A stretch of DNA of 64,000 nucleotides from the NCBI GenBank assembly GCA_023435985.1, contig JAEZKY010000381.1, forward strand, positions 1 through 64,000, given 5' to 3'. Of this stretch, positions 38,059-46,246 are shown piece after piece. Made by a program: the position numbers and the translations under genes. The notes below the pieces were generated by a model. That model was given only the letters and a program-made list of their open reading frames with translations. It was not told the DNA's origin and did not search any database. The stretch comes from Bacillota bacterium. Lineage in GTDB: Bacteria > Bacillota > Clostridia > Clostridiales > Clostridiaceae. Each line of letters begins with the position of its first letter. The stretch's first letter is position 1.

Positions 38059-38676
38059 TTATTCTATAGCTTCTAAAATTTCTATATTTTCTGCTATATT
38101 TAAAACATGTATCTCAATTCTATCTTTTACTTTTATATTTAATGAACTTTTATTATCCTTAATAAAGATTATCCCTTCTTTATTCATGTTTTTTATTTTA
38201 CTTCGTGAAATTCCAAGTTTATCACTCAAAAGCTTGTCTACCCTAAGCTCTATTAAATACTTGCAATCAATTTCAATAATAAGTTCATTTTCATTACTAT
38301 AATATGCTTTTGATTTCTTTTAGATTAATTCATAATCAATATCTTCTAGAATAACTTCAGTTTTATTTTTATTATACATGCTTAAATTAAAAGCATATTC
38401 TCTAACTAATTCCTTATCATTAGAAAGAAATTTTTCATACTCATATTTATTAATATCATGTGGTTTTACTCTTTCATATATTGCCATATTCCATGTTGAT
38501 TTACATTTTTCACATTGATAAATCAACCAAATATCAATGCTGTTTTTATTTGCATTTACTCTAAATTTTTCACTATTTATATAGTATGCTTTTTCATTAC
38601 ATTTAGGGCAATTCCTTCTTACCATAGGCAAATTTTTAGGGATTAGTTCCCATTGATATTTTTTTAAATAGCTCAT
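38059..38676 (-). pseudogene. DUF1062 protein split by an in-frame TAA
   Basis: The first 118 residues match a DUF1062 protein: a CPKC zinc pair near 22-25, a second CEKC pair and FRVNANKNSIDIWLIYQC. The frame then meets TAA at 38322-38320 and continues for 86 residues to TAA at 38061-38059. That second part has no start codon of its own and encodes an S4-like RNA-binding stretch (YLIELRVDKLLSDKLGISRSK), which is how complete DUF1062 proteins continue. The joined length of about 205 fits the family. TTAGGAGGAG precedes the ATG. A structured leader lies upstream. Confidence 0.85.
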
Positions 38677-38711
38677 TTTGCTCCTCCTAAGTCTTCAATT
38701 GTTTAGGATTT

Positions 38712-38758
38712 GCAAAGGCTATTTCATCATATTTTTATCATAATGCAATAGCCTCTGC
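38712..38758 (-). promoter_or_regulatory. Leader stem-loop upstream of the DUF1062 gene (copy 1)
   Basis: On the minus strand GCAGAGGCTATTGCAT (38758-38743) pairs with ATGAAATAGCCTTTGC (38727-38712): 16 positions with one mismatch and one G-U, 15-base loop. It lies about 35 bases before the start codon of the DUF1062 gene. The 5' arm is identical to that of copy 2. Confidence 0.75.
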
Positions 38759-38863
38759 TATGCATAAAAAATATCTATTGTCATAAATAATTCCTCCAAT
38801 CTTTTTCTATGTATATTTTATCAACACTGCATATTACATAAAACCTCATTCTTGTTTTATAAA

Positions 38864-38899
38864 TAAAAATACGCCACCTAATACAAATTAGATAGCGTA
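38864..38899 (-). terminator. Terminator after the CD3324-family gene
   Basis: A 13-base-pair stem (TACGCTATCTAAT with ATTAGGTGGCGTA on the minus strand, with G-U pairs), a 4-base loop and a following T-rich tail. It starts about 10 bases after the stop. Confidence 0.82.
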
Positions 38900-38909
38900 C
38901 TTTCTATTA

Positions 38910-39182
38910 TTATATATTCTTTTTTTGTAAAATAATTCTTTGTATAGTTTTGGGTGATAAATAATATGTTTCTGAAAGGCTTTGAATAGATATTCCTGAT
39001 AAATAATCTTCATATATCTTATTGTTTCTAACCAAAAATTCTTCTTTACTCTTGATTAGCTCCCCCCATGCCATTTTATTCTCTTCCTTTTTGGGTATAT
39101 AAATGCATTCACCATCCACATATTCTTGTATAATTCTCAATATATTTTCAGGGAAAACATCCCTAGCACTCGAATAGCCCAT
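38910..39182 (-). CDS. CD3324-family protein (Mor-like helix-turn-helix)
   Basis: A 90-residue protein of the clostridial CD3324 family. It starts with GYSSARDVFPENILRIIQEY, carries GECIYIPKKEENKMAWGE, and ends with a helix-turn-helix-like segment (GISIQSLSETYYLSPKTIQ). The C-terminal part resembles phage Mor-type activators, so DNA binding is likely. TTAGGAGGAG precedes the ATG. It has its own leader hairpin and terminator. Targets unknown. Confidence 0.85.
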   Translation of the reverse strand: MGYSSARDVFPENILRIIQEYVDGECIYIPKKEENKMAWGELIKSKEEFLVRNNKIYEDYLSGISIQSLSETYYLSPKTIQRIILQKKNI

Positions 39183-39221
39183 TACCTGCTCCTCCTAAAT
39201 TTAATACTATTTTAGGTTCGA

Positions 39222-39271
39222 GCAAAGACTATTTCATAATTTAATTATTTACTTTATGCAATAGCCTCTGC
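39222..39271 (-). promoter_or_regulatory. Leader stem-loop upstream of the CD3324-family gene (copy 2)
   Basis: On the minus strand GCAGAGGCTATTGCAT (39271-39256) pairs with ATGAAATAGTCTTTGC (39237-39222), with an 18-base loop. The C-to-T difference from copy 1 keeps pairing as G-U. It lies about 40 bases before the start codon. The remaining bases to 39533 show no gene. Confidence 0.75.
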
Positions 39272-39533
39272 TATGCACAAATAACAGGTGTATTCATAAA
39301 AGCCATGCCTCCTTTTCGCATGTCAATCATATAGATTTTCATTTAAATATGTGTTTTATCACATTTATATTATATACAAGTTATACAAAACTTACCATAA
39401 TGGATTCAGATTTTTGTATTGAGTATATTTTTTATACTAACACAGAAAAAATCTTCATACTTGTATATTTATTGCCATCTATTATATCATTATTTTGTAA
39501 ACTACAAATAAGACACGAAAAAGGAGCGATTAT

Positions 39534-40040
39534 ATGAATTTTGAGGAAATAGATTTAAAGACCTTTGACTTTAACCCTTTTATAAAAGTAGAGGATTGGG
39601 CTCTTCTAACGGCTGGAACGGAAAGCAAATTTAACATGATGACTGTTACTGGTGTAATGTGCGGAAAATTTTTTCTAAAGCCAATGATGCAGGTATATGT
39701 TCATCCAGACAGGTATTCCTACCAGTTTTTAAATGATAATGATTACTTTACCGTGTCATTTTTTGATGTTCCCCGTCATCCTGCTTTACAAATCTGTGGA
39801 ACACTGCATGGCAATGAGTGTGATAAAGTAGCCGAGTCTGGGCTTCACCCAATTCCATTTGAAAACACAGTTATTTTTGAAGAGGCCAAAATAATCTTCG
39901 TATGCAAAAAAGTCTATCATACAGATGTAGATAAAGATAATTTTGATTCACAGCAATTATTTAACGAATACTACAAGGATTCATCAACATTTCATAGAAT
40001 TTATTTAGGTCAAATTGAAAAAGTATTGTGCCACAAATAA
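39534..40040 (+). CDS. Flavin reductase-like FMN-binding protein
   Basis: A 168-residue split-barrel flavoprotein of the flavin reductase-like family. The segment WALLTAGTESKFNMMTVTGVMCG corresponds to the FMN-phosphate region, which in most members reads NxMTxSWG; here the Trp is absent and Val-Met takes its place. FTVSFFDVPRHPALQICGTLHG follows as in relatives. AAGGAGCG precedes the ATG. It is a lone gene. Reduction of flavin or a flavin-dependent reaction is likely; the partner is unknown. Confidence 0.82.
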   Translation: MNFEEIDLKTFDFNPFIKVEDWALLTAGTESKFNMMTVTGVMCGKFFLKPMMQVYVHPDRYSYQFLNDNDYFTVSFFDVPRHPALQICGTLHGNECDKVAESGLHPIPFENTVIFEEAKIIFVCKKVYHTDVDKDNFDSQQLFNEYYKDSSTFHRIYLGQIEKVLCHK

Positions 40041-40158
40041 CTAAAGCATAATATTTAAGAGAACCTCCTCCCTCTAGAGTTGGTTCTCCCACTAAAATAC
40101 AGACTATATTTATTATTAGTTACATATATGAGATTCACTTCATAAAAATGAATTATTC

Positions 40159-41133
40159 CTAGTCTAAGTTTAAGATTGTTTCAGTTTTGTTTAGTTTTGT
40201 TAATTCAACACTTGTCCTCCATAGATCCTTCATATTTTCTTTGTTATAGGAAAGCTCCGAAGATTTTATTTCCTTTGTGCCTTGAAAATATTTACCTGTA
40301 ACTTCGTTTAATTCAGGATTAATCACTAAAGATGCTAATGCTTTACCTGATTTGTCAGCAGTATTAGCATTTGGTCGAAATAAAGTAGTAACAGGAAGAA
40401 TATAGTCACAAACAAATTTCATTAAAGGAGGAAAGGTTCGAGAAAACCCTGTACCTGGCATCTGTCCAGGATCAAAAGCATTTACTGCAATATTCTTATT
40501 AGTTTGCTTTTTTATTCTTTCAGCTAACTCATAAGTGCAGTATATATTACATAATTTTGAAGTAGTGTATCGACGTTGACCGATTAACATCATATTTTTA
40601 TTTTCACTGGTTTCTTTAGGATAAGCTAATAATCTGCCATTCTCGTATACAGGCTCAGCTATCCCTGTTTTTCGTAATGGGTCATGAGTTGCGCTACTAA
40701 CAAAAACTATTCTACCTGAATTCATAATTTTTTCTGATAGCATATTAGCTAATAGAAAATGTCCAAGATGATTAGTTCCAAAGGTACTTTCAAAGCCATC
40801 CTTAGTATAATGAGTTTTATCAACCATGATTAATCCCGCATTGCAAACTAGTGCATATAGTGATGGATAATCTGAATTCGAAAATTTGCTTACAAAATTT
40901 CTTACAGATTCTAAAGATGCAAGGTCAAGTTCCAAAGAAGTTATATTATTATTATTCGTTTCCTTAATTAGTGAATTTACTGATTCCTTTGCTTTAGCTA
41001 CATTACGGCAAGCTAGTATAACATTATTATTTTTATTGGCTTTAGCAATGTGTTTAGCACATGCATAACCTAATCCTGAGTTCCCCCCAGTTATAATAAT
41101 GGTTTTTTTATTTGAATTCATTTCAGTTAACAT
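40159..41133 (-). CDS. Short-chain dehydrogenase/reductase
   Basis: A 324-residue SDR with the classical features: cofactor motif TGGNSGLGYACA near residue 15, NAGL near 104, catalytic Ser in FVSSATH and YTTSKLCN (Tyr and Lys). An Arg in ACRN after strand 2 favours NADP. It resembles plant protochlorophyllide reductase/retinol dehydrogenase-type SDRs, longer than the usual 250 residues. AAGGAGTG precedes the ATG. It is divergent from a TetR gene with which it shares overlapping promoters and operators. Substrate unknown. Confidence 0.87.
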   Translation of the reverse strand: MLTEMNSNKKTIIITGGNSGLGYACAKHIAKANKNNNVILACRNVAKAKESVNSLIKETNNNNITSLELDLASLESVRNFVSKFSNSDYPSLYALVCNAGLIMVDKTHYTKDGFESTFGTNHLGHFLLANMLSEKIMNSGRIVFVSSATHDPLRKTGIAEPVYENGRLLAYPKETSENKNMMLIGQRRYTTSKLCNIYCTYELAERIKKQTNKNIAVNAFDPGQMPGTGFSRTFPPLMKFVCDYILPVTTLFRPNANTADKSGKALASLVINPELNEVTGKYFQGTKEIKSSELSYNKENMKDLWRTSVELTKLNKTETILNLD

Positions 41134-41176
41134 AATTACACTCCTTCTCTAAAAGTGGGACTAGTATATTTTGTTA

Positions 41177-41227
41177 TTGACACCGTCAACTTAAATTCAT
41201 TATAATCTCGAACATTGACAGTGTCAA
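41177..41227. promoter_or_regulatory. Symmetric divergent promoters with two TetR operators
   Basis: Plus direction: TTGACA (41177-41182), 18 bases, TATAAT (41201-41206). Minus direction: TTGACA (41227-41222), 17 bases, TATAAT (41204-41199). The -10 boxes share one ATTATAAT palindrome. Each -35 is the left part of a palindrome TTGAC-NNN-GTCAA (41177-41189 and 41215-41227), the likely TetR binding sites. Confidence 0.8.
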
Positions 41228-41270
41228 CATGATGTTGTAAAATTAATTATAAATATATTTGGAGGATACT

Positions 41271-41846
41271 ATGAAAAGCAGTAATGATACAAAACAAAAG
41301 CTAATTGATGTTACAAGACAAATGATTGATGTTAATGGTGTTGATTCAGTCAGTATGCGTGATCTTGGAAAAGAAATGAATTTATCTAGAAGTGCGGTTT
41401 ATGTATATTTTAAAAATAAAGACGATTTACTTGCAGCCATTGTGACTGAAAATTTTGAAATGCTAAAAAATCGCCTTTGCAAATCAATTGAAGAAATAAA
41501 TAATCCAAGAAAGCTTGTTTATGAAGTTTTATATACTTTTTATGATTATGGGATAAATAATCAAGAGCATTGTGAATTAATGTTCCGCAAACAATGGCCT
41601 AAAGATCAATATCCTAACCTACACATTTCAGCCGTTGAAGTATTTGAACTCATCTATAAATCTTTAGAAAAAGCTTATGATCAAAAATGCACTATTAGTA
41701 AATCTCCGAAACAATTGACAGCAATGGCATCTGCATTTATTTACGGTCTGGCTGAGCTTAATTCTACTGGACATCTAGAACCTGAGAAAGGATTAGATGA
41801 TCCAACTGGTTTAATTAATTCATTTTTAGATTTAATTTTTCTATAA
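41271..41846 (+). CDS. TetR-family repressor next to the SDR gene
   Basis: A 191-residue repressor. The N-terminal helix-turn-helix is VDSVSMRDLGKEMNLSRSAVYVYFKNKDDLL (read in parts; about 28-58), and a ligand-binding helical domain follows. I use the ATG at 41271, preceded by GGAGG. The two TTGAC-NNN-GTCAA palindromes in the shared promoter region predict repression of itself and of the divergent SDR gene. The inducer is unknown but is probably the SDR substrate or a related compound. Confidence 0.9.
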   Translation: MKSSNDTKQKLIDVTRQMIDVNGVDSVSMRDLGKEMNLSRSAVYVYFKNKDDLLAAIVTENFEMLKNRLCKSIEEINNPRKLVYEVLYTFYDYGINNQEHCELMFRKQWPKDQYPNLHISAVEVFELIYKSLEKAYDQKCTISKSPKQLTAMASAFIYGLAELNSTGHLEPEKGLDDPTGLINSFLDLIFL

Positions 41847-42036
41847 GTTTATAAACAATTTTCTTTATAAACTGGTACGCCCAAAAATTCCCGTCAATGG
41901 CTTATATAGTGAGGGTTATGCACTTTTAATTATTATATAAAAACTTTACTTATTCATGATAGGGTTTGCTATATCAGTAACAAGTGATATAACTTTTAAT
42001 GTACCCTTTTTTAGTATTGCGTAATACTTGTACAAC

Positions 42037-42077
42037 AAAAAAATACCACAAATTCATTTTATTGAATAATGCGGTAT
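42037..42077 (-). terminator. Terminator after the flavodoxin-family gene
   Basis: On the minus strand an imperfect stem ATACCGCA..TTCA with TGAA..TGTGGTAT, followed by seven T residues. It begins about 30 bases after the stop. Confidence 0.78.
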
Positions 42078-42106
42078 CCTGATTTATTATTTCATTAAGT
42101 TTAACA

Positions 42107-42871
42107 TTACTTCAATATTCTACTAATAAGAGAGACAATAGAATTTTTGATTTTTCCCATATGCACTTTATAATAATAATTTTCTTTACTATCCAACCAT
42201 CCCTTATCACTCCAAAATTTAAAATCAGCAGAACTTTGTGGCGCCTTTGAAAATGCCCTTTGCTGCATTTTGAAAGTTAAAAGTTTAATAAACGATGGCT
42301 TTATAACCTCTGTATTAATTATTTTGCTGTAGAACAAATCCACTTGTTTATTCAATTTTTTCATTTCCTTCATTGACTTTATATTATCCCTTTCATGCAG
42401 TGGAGCATAAGTTAATCCAACTTTTGCACAGGTTATAAATCCCATCGTGCCAATTATAAAGGATAATATACTTCCCACAACTCCTAATCCTACTGAACCA
42501 GTTGATATGACTACCATTGCCTTCTTTCCATGAAAATCAGGTCGGTGACATCTATAAGCAAAGCGATCTAGAAAGTTCTTCATAATCCAGGATAAATTAT
42601 ACGTATATACTGGCGAGCTAAATATTACGGAATCAGCTTGTTTCATTTTAAATTCAAGGTCATTCCTATCATCCTTTAGCGGGCAGTTTTCTTCACCTTT
42701 TTCAATGCATATAAAGCACCCTTTGCAAGTATTAATATTGGTATTACTCAATTGCACATATTCAAATTCAATTGTATTATTCTTTTCTACTAATTTTTGT
42801 TCAATTAGTTTAACAGTCTTATAAGTATTACCGTTGATTCTGGGACTCCCAATTATAGCCAATATATTCAT
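42107..42871 (-). CDS. Flavodoxin-family NAD(P)H oxidoreductase with a CxxC-type motif
   Basis: A 254-residue protein. The FMN-phosphate loop is GSPRINGNTYK (about 8-18), the cysteine cluster CKGCFICIEKGEENCP (about 46-61) is typical of WrbA-like/iron-sulfur flavoprotein relatives, and SSPVYTYNLSWIMKNFLDR contacts the flavin. The C-terminal about 80 residues are an extension not found in minimal flavodoxins. I use the ATG at 42871 with AAAGAGAT upstream. It is a single gene with its own terminator. Physiological substrate unknown. Confidence 0.84.
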   Translation of the reverse strand: MNILAIIGSPRINGNTYKTVKLIEQKLVEKNNTIEFEYVQLSNTNINTCKGCFICIEKGEENCPLKDDRNDLEFKMKQADSVIFSSPVYTYNLSWIMKNFLDRFAYRCHRPDFHGKKAMVVISTGSVGLGVVGSILSFIIGTMGFITCAKVGLTYAPLHERDNIKSMKEMKKLNKQVDLFYSKIINTEVIKPSFIKLLTFKMQQRAFSKAPQSSADFKFWSDKGWLDSKENYYYKVHMGKIKNSIVSLISRILK

Positions 42872-43036
42872 ATCTCTTTCCCCCAAATATTTCACTCGTT
42901 AATAATTTTACAATTTGTAAGACAATTAAATTTCGTCCAAATATATTTTCATTGTAACATATTTTGTAAATATCACACTATTCAATTTTCAAAGAACATT
43001 TTCATAATTTGCTACGTCATTTCTACAAATTATCCA

Positions 43037-43231
43037 TTACTTTTTTCCTACTACAATACCAATGAATGCTTCCAAAAAAACACCTACTACTATGCCTATA
43101 CCAATTTTATTAAAGACTACACCTAATCCAGCACCTATTGCCAGGCCAATTATTATATATTTTGTGTCAATCCTTTCACATCTCTTGTTTATATATAAAA
43201 TGATTCTATATTTTCTATTTACTAATTTCAT
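43037..43231 (-). CDS. Small glycine-rich membrane protein (64 aa)
   Basis: The C-terminal 42 residues are two hydrophobic, glycine-rich stretches (YIIIGLAIGAGLGVVF and IGIVVGVFLEAFIGIVVG) resembling a glycine-zipper membrane hairpin. The ATG overlaps the end of the preceding 119-residue gene by 17 bases, which suggests coupling, but no good ribosome binding site precedes it; GAAAGG lies further inside. The start is therefore uncertain. Function unknown. Confidence 0.5.
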   Translation of the reverse strand: MKLVNRKYRIILYINKRCERIDTKYIIIGLAIGAGLGVVFNKIGIGIVVGVFLEAFIGIVVGKK

Positions 43232-43574
43232 CTATTATTAATGATTTTGAAATATACATCGCCTTTATTATGCCCTTAAGACGAGTGTGATGAGAAGTAC
43301 CCTCCGCAAATTTCAGCTGTGTTTTTTCACATTTGCTGATAATTGAAGATATGGGAGCTATTGCATCTTTCACTTCTTCTTTTGTATATGTATCAATAAC
43401 ATCTTCATCTGCCATTAATGACTTTGAAATATATAATGCTTTTATCCTATTCTTAAGAAGTGTGTGTTGCGAGGTACCCTTCTCAAATTTCGGCTGCATT
43501 TTTTCACAATTACTAATAGTTGAAGATACAACTCGTAGTGCCTCTTTAAGCTCTTCTCTTGTGTATTTTTCCAT
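43215..43574 (-). CDS. Internally duplicated hypothetical protein (119 aa)
   Basis: Two tandem copies of a unit of about 57 residues: YTREELKEALRVVSSTISNC (about 4-23) and YTKEEVKDAIAPISSIISKC (about 61-80), each followed by EK..PKF or QLKF, then EGTSxHTxLKxxIKAxYISK. Each unit is helical with one Cys and one His at fixed places. A strong AGGAGG precedes the ATG. It overlaps the small membrane protein gene downstream. I do not recognise a family; the two genes may encode a soluble partner and its membrane anchor. Confidence 0.65.
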   Translation of the reverse strand: MEKYTREELKEALRVVSSTISNCEKMQPKFEKGTSQHTLLKNRIKALYISKSLMADEDVIDTYTKEEVKDAIAPISSIISKCEKTQLKFAEGTSHHTRLKGIIKAMYISKSLIIDEISK

Positions 43575-43814
43575 AAAGTTTTACCTCCTCAGAATTTATT
43601 TATTTCTATTCTATTACAAATGTTAACTTAATTATAGCAAACTTCACTTTGCATTAAATTTATGACTTAGATTATTGAATTTAAATAATGCCATTTTCCG
43701 CTATATGGACTTTTGGGCCAGCCTTTTTACATAATTCCTGTCATTCATATATAGATACCGTAATCCAATATTCAACTTATTATATATAATTATTAGAAAA
43801 TTTCCTAGACATCA

Positions 43815-43861
43815 AAAAAGTCCTTGTAAACGCCGAAAAATCGACATTTTCAAGAACTTTA
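43815..43861 (-). terminator. Terminator after the PadR gene
   Basis: A stem AAAGTTCTTG/CAAGGACTTT (one G-U pair) with a long loop, followed by TTTTTG on the minus strand, immediately after the PadR stop. Confidence 0.7.
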
Positions 43862-43863
43862 AA

Positions 43864-44385
43864 TCAATTTTCATTTCTTATATCTTTTAATAGTCCTTCA
43901 AACCACTTTACATTTACTAAATGATGAGAATGTGAATTTTCCAACATTTTTCTAAAATATGTAGGAATAGTTTCATCATACTCAAGAGATTGTTCTAATA
44001 AAGAAATTTTCTTTTTAGTTTGTTCAATTTGTATTTCTATTAGTTTGGTTAGCTCCTCGCTTTTATATTCATTAGCAAACAACATTGCTGCATAAAAAGA
44101 TAAGTTTATATAATCTGTCTTAGATCCATACTTATACATTAATTTTTCAAATTCCTTATCTCCTAGTTCAGTTATAATGTAATTATTCGTTTCTCTAGTA
44201 TTGTCTGATCTATTAACTTTTTTAATATATTTTTTTTCTTCTAATTGTTGAAGATTGTAATAGAATGAACCTTTAGTGAAATTTGCTATATATTTATAGT
44301 GTCTCTCTTCCATTAAGGCTAATAATTCGTATCCATAAGAACCAGGGTTTTGTTTTAATAAACCTAGAATTAGTAATGGTATCAA
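43864..44385 (-). CDS. PadR-family transcriptional regulator
   Basis: A 173-residue PadR protein. The winged helix covers residues about 1-85 (LLILGLLKQNPGSYGYELL..GSFYYNLQQLEEKKYIKKV), and a helical C-terminal dimerisation domain follows. The TTG at 44385 is chosen because AAGGAGGTG lies 8 bases before it, and the protein then begins at the normal PadR position; longer frames would run into the upstream gene. It is the second gene after the esterase and is likely autoregulated through palindromes near 45.4 kb. Confidence 0.88.
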   Translation of the reverse strand: MIPLLILGLLKQNPGSYGYELLALMEERHYKYIANFTKGSFYYNLQQLEEKKYIKKVNRSDNTRETNNYIITELGDKEFEKLMYKYGSKTDYINLSFYAAMLFANEYKSEELTKLIEIQIEQTKKKISLLEQSLEYDETIPTYFRKMLENSHSHHLVNVKWFEGLLKDIRNEN

Positions 44386-44440
44386 AAAAAACACCTCCTT
44401 CATGTTCTTCATCAACATTATATTAACGGTTATTTCATAA

Positions 44441-45298
44441 TTATAAAGTTTTATCATTGTTCGCTTGCATAACTTGAGATACAAATTCCTCATATGATAT
44501 TTTCCCTAATGCAAACTCCATGCTTTTTATATATATCTTTTCTGTTTTTGTATGTGTTCTAGCATTATTTAGATTTAGCAGCTCATTTTCATTAATTAAT
44601 GGCTTCAATACATGTTGCCTATTAGAAAAGGCTTCAAAATATCGTAAACCAAATTTTCTTTGAGAAATTGCGTTAATATGAATACCATCAGGATTAGAAG
44701 TTAAGCCTGCGGCTGTGACAAAGTAACAATTATCTTGTTCAAAAGCAAACTTTTGTAACTCTTCATTAATAAACTTATATTCAGTACAGCTTTTTCCAAA
44801 TCCTTCTTTGCCTAAAAACTCTCCTAATCCCCCAATGATAATTGGAATATCTGGAGCATTTAATTCCTTTCTAAAAGCCTCAATAATTAAAAGTAATTTT
44901 TTATAATATACTTTGTAGTTACCATTAAGACCATCACTTTCTCCTTGATGCCATAAAATTCCTGTGAGCTCACTACTTTGCATAGCAAATTTAGCTTCTG
45001 TTATTGCATGTCTAAAAAGAACTTCATCTACAGCCCACTCATCTAGTGTACTTCCACCTTCAGCACAAGGAATTAAACCAATAGTATCTTCTCCATTTTG
45101 ACGACACCATGCATCTGAAAATGAACCAGCAAGACTTATTCCTGAAACAGGACGGTCATAATTGATGGGCTCCGTCATCATCTGCCATCTACCATTCCTG
45201 AGCATTTGTATTCTCTCATTATAAATGGGTGGCACCTCATGAATAAACCCGCGCCCTGCCATATTTGACTGTCCTACCATTAGAAATGATTTAATCAT
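44441..45298 (-). CDS. SGNH sialate O-acetylesterase-like hydrolase
   Basis: A 285-residue carbohydrate esterase of the SASA family, cytoplasmic by lack of a signal peptide. Block I is GQSNMAGRG (catalytic Ser near residue 10), WHQGESDG carries the Gln and Glu typical of this family, and NPDGIHIN holds the catalytic Asp-His. The start at 45298 is preferred, since GAGAGG directly abuts the earlier ATG. It forms an operon with the PadR gene and is preceded by a promoter with two palindromes. The ester removed is not known. Confidence 0.85.
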   Translation of the reverse strand: MIKSFLMVGQSNMAGRGFIHEVPPIYNERIQMLRNGRWQMMTEPINYDRPVSGISLAGSFSDAWCRQNGEDTIGLIPCAEGGSTLDEWAVDEVLFRHAITEAKFAMQSSELTGILWHQGESDGLNGNYKVYYKKLLLIIEAFRKELNAPDIPIIIGGLGEFLGKEGFGKSCTEYKFINEELQKFAFEQDNCYFVTAAGLTSNPDGIHINAISQRKFGLRYFEAFSNRQHVLKPLINENELLNLNNARTHTKTEKIYIKSMEFALGKISYEEFVSQVMQANNDKTL

Positions 45299-45405
45299 TT
45301 TTTTCATCCTCTCTTTATCTCTACTAAGAAATGCTTCTGATTCTTAATAAATGTTAAGTATTTACTTTGTTTATATATTAGTTATTCTTAATATATTTAT
45401 CATTA

Positions 45406-45462
45406 GTCTAATTAGACTAGTTACACTTAAATATTATAGTCCAATTAGACTAATTGTCAACT
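45406..45462 (-). promoter_or_regulatory. Promoter with two palindromic operators before the esterase-padR operon
   Basis: Minus strand: TTGACA (45462-45457), 16 bases, TATAAT (45440-45435). A palindrome TAGTC-N6-GACTA lies in the spacer (45439-45454) and another just downstream of the start region (45406-45421). Their centres are 33 bp apart, close to three helical turns. PadR is the obvious candidate to bind. Confidence 0.75.
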
Positions 45463-45636
45463 ATAACTTTTTTCTTAGCATTTATACTTGGTCTTGATTT
45501 ATTATTTGCTTTTATTCAAAATATAAAACTTGAACTTGAAAAAGAGTGAACAAAATCGCAAATTCCTTTGAATAATGCGACTTTAAAATCTGTTATTTAT
45601 TTTTATTGGTTAATAATACTATTGTGTGTTAGACAT

Positions 45637-46218
45637 TTATCTAACTAGATTTTCTCCATCCTTAAATGCTCGTAAAGATAACTCCTCAAACTGCTCGAAA
45701 TTAGAATCATACCTCTCAAGCTTTTCTGAATTAAAATTCGTAGTTCCACAGCAAAGAATACTATCTTCTAGCTGCCAACCATATCTTGCAAAAATATTAT
45801 TAACAGCTTTAATACCCTCTGCTCCTATTTGAGGATTAGGGCTACCTTGAACGAATATAGATATTACTTTTTTACCAGGATGTCGTGGCATAAACTTTTC
45901 CCCAACCATTGGAAATGTACGATCGAACCAAATCTTTGCTTGACCTGTAACTTGGTAACCATAATTTGGTGAACCAAATACAATAGCATCTGCCTCAGCA
46001 ATAGCCTTATACATTGGCTGTAGATAATCCTTAACCGCGCAACCATCATGTGTACGACAATAGAAGCAGCTTTGACATCCTCGAATCCCAGGATCGTTTA
46101 AATTAAATTCAATAATCTCAGCACCTTTAGATTTCGCTCCTTTTGCTACTTGTTCTAATAATTTTGTGGTATACCCATTTTTTCTTGGACTACCGTTGAA
46201 AATAACAACCTTTGACAT
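45637..46218 (-). CDS. Flavodoxin-family NAD(P)H oxidoreductase
   Basis: A 193-residue NADPH-dependent FMN reductase-like protein. GSPRKNGYTTKLLE (about 9-22) binds the FMN phosphate, CQSCFYCRTHDGC (about 47-59) is the cysteine cluster of this subfamily, and GSPNYGYQVTGQAKIWFDR contacts the isoalloxazine ring. The ATG at 46218 follows AAGGAGAG. It lies 28 bases after the SnoaL-like gene in one operon under a divergent TetR. A role in reducing quinones, nitro compounds or similar electrophiles is likely but not proven. Confidence 0.87.
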   Translation of the reverse strand: MSKVVIFNGSPRKNGYTTKLLEQVAKGAKSKGAEIIEFNLNDPGIRGCQSCFYCRTHDGCAVKDYLQPMYKAIAEADAIVFGSPNYGYQVTGQAKIWFDRTFPMVGEKFMPRHPGKKVISIFVQGSPNPQIGAEGIKAVNNIFARYGWQLEDSILCCGTTNFNSEKLERYDSNFEQFEELSLRAFKDGENLVR

Positions 46219-46246
46219 TTTACATCTCTCCTTATAATAATCACTT

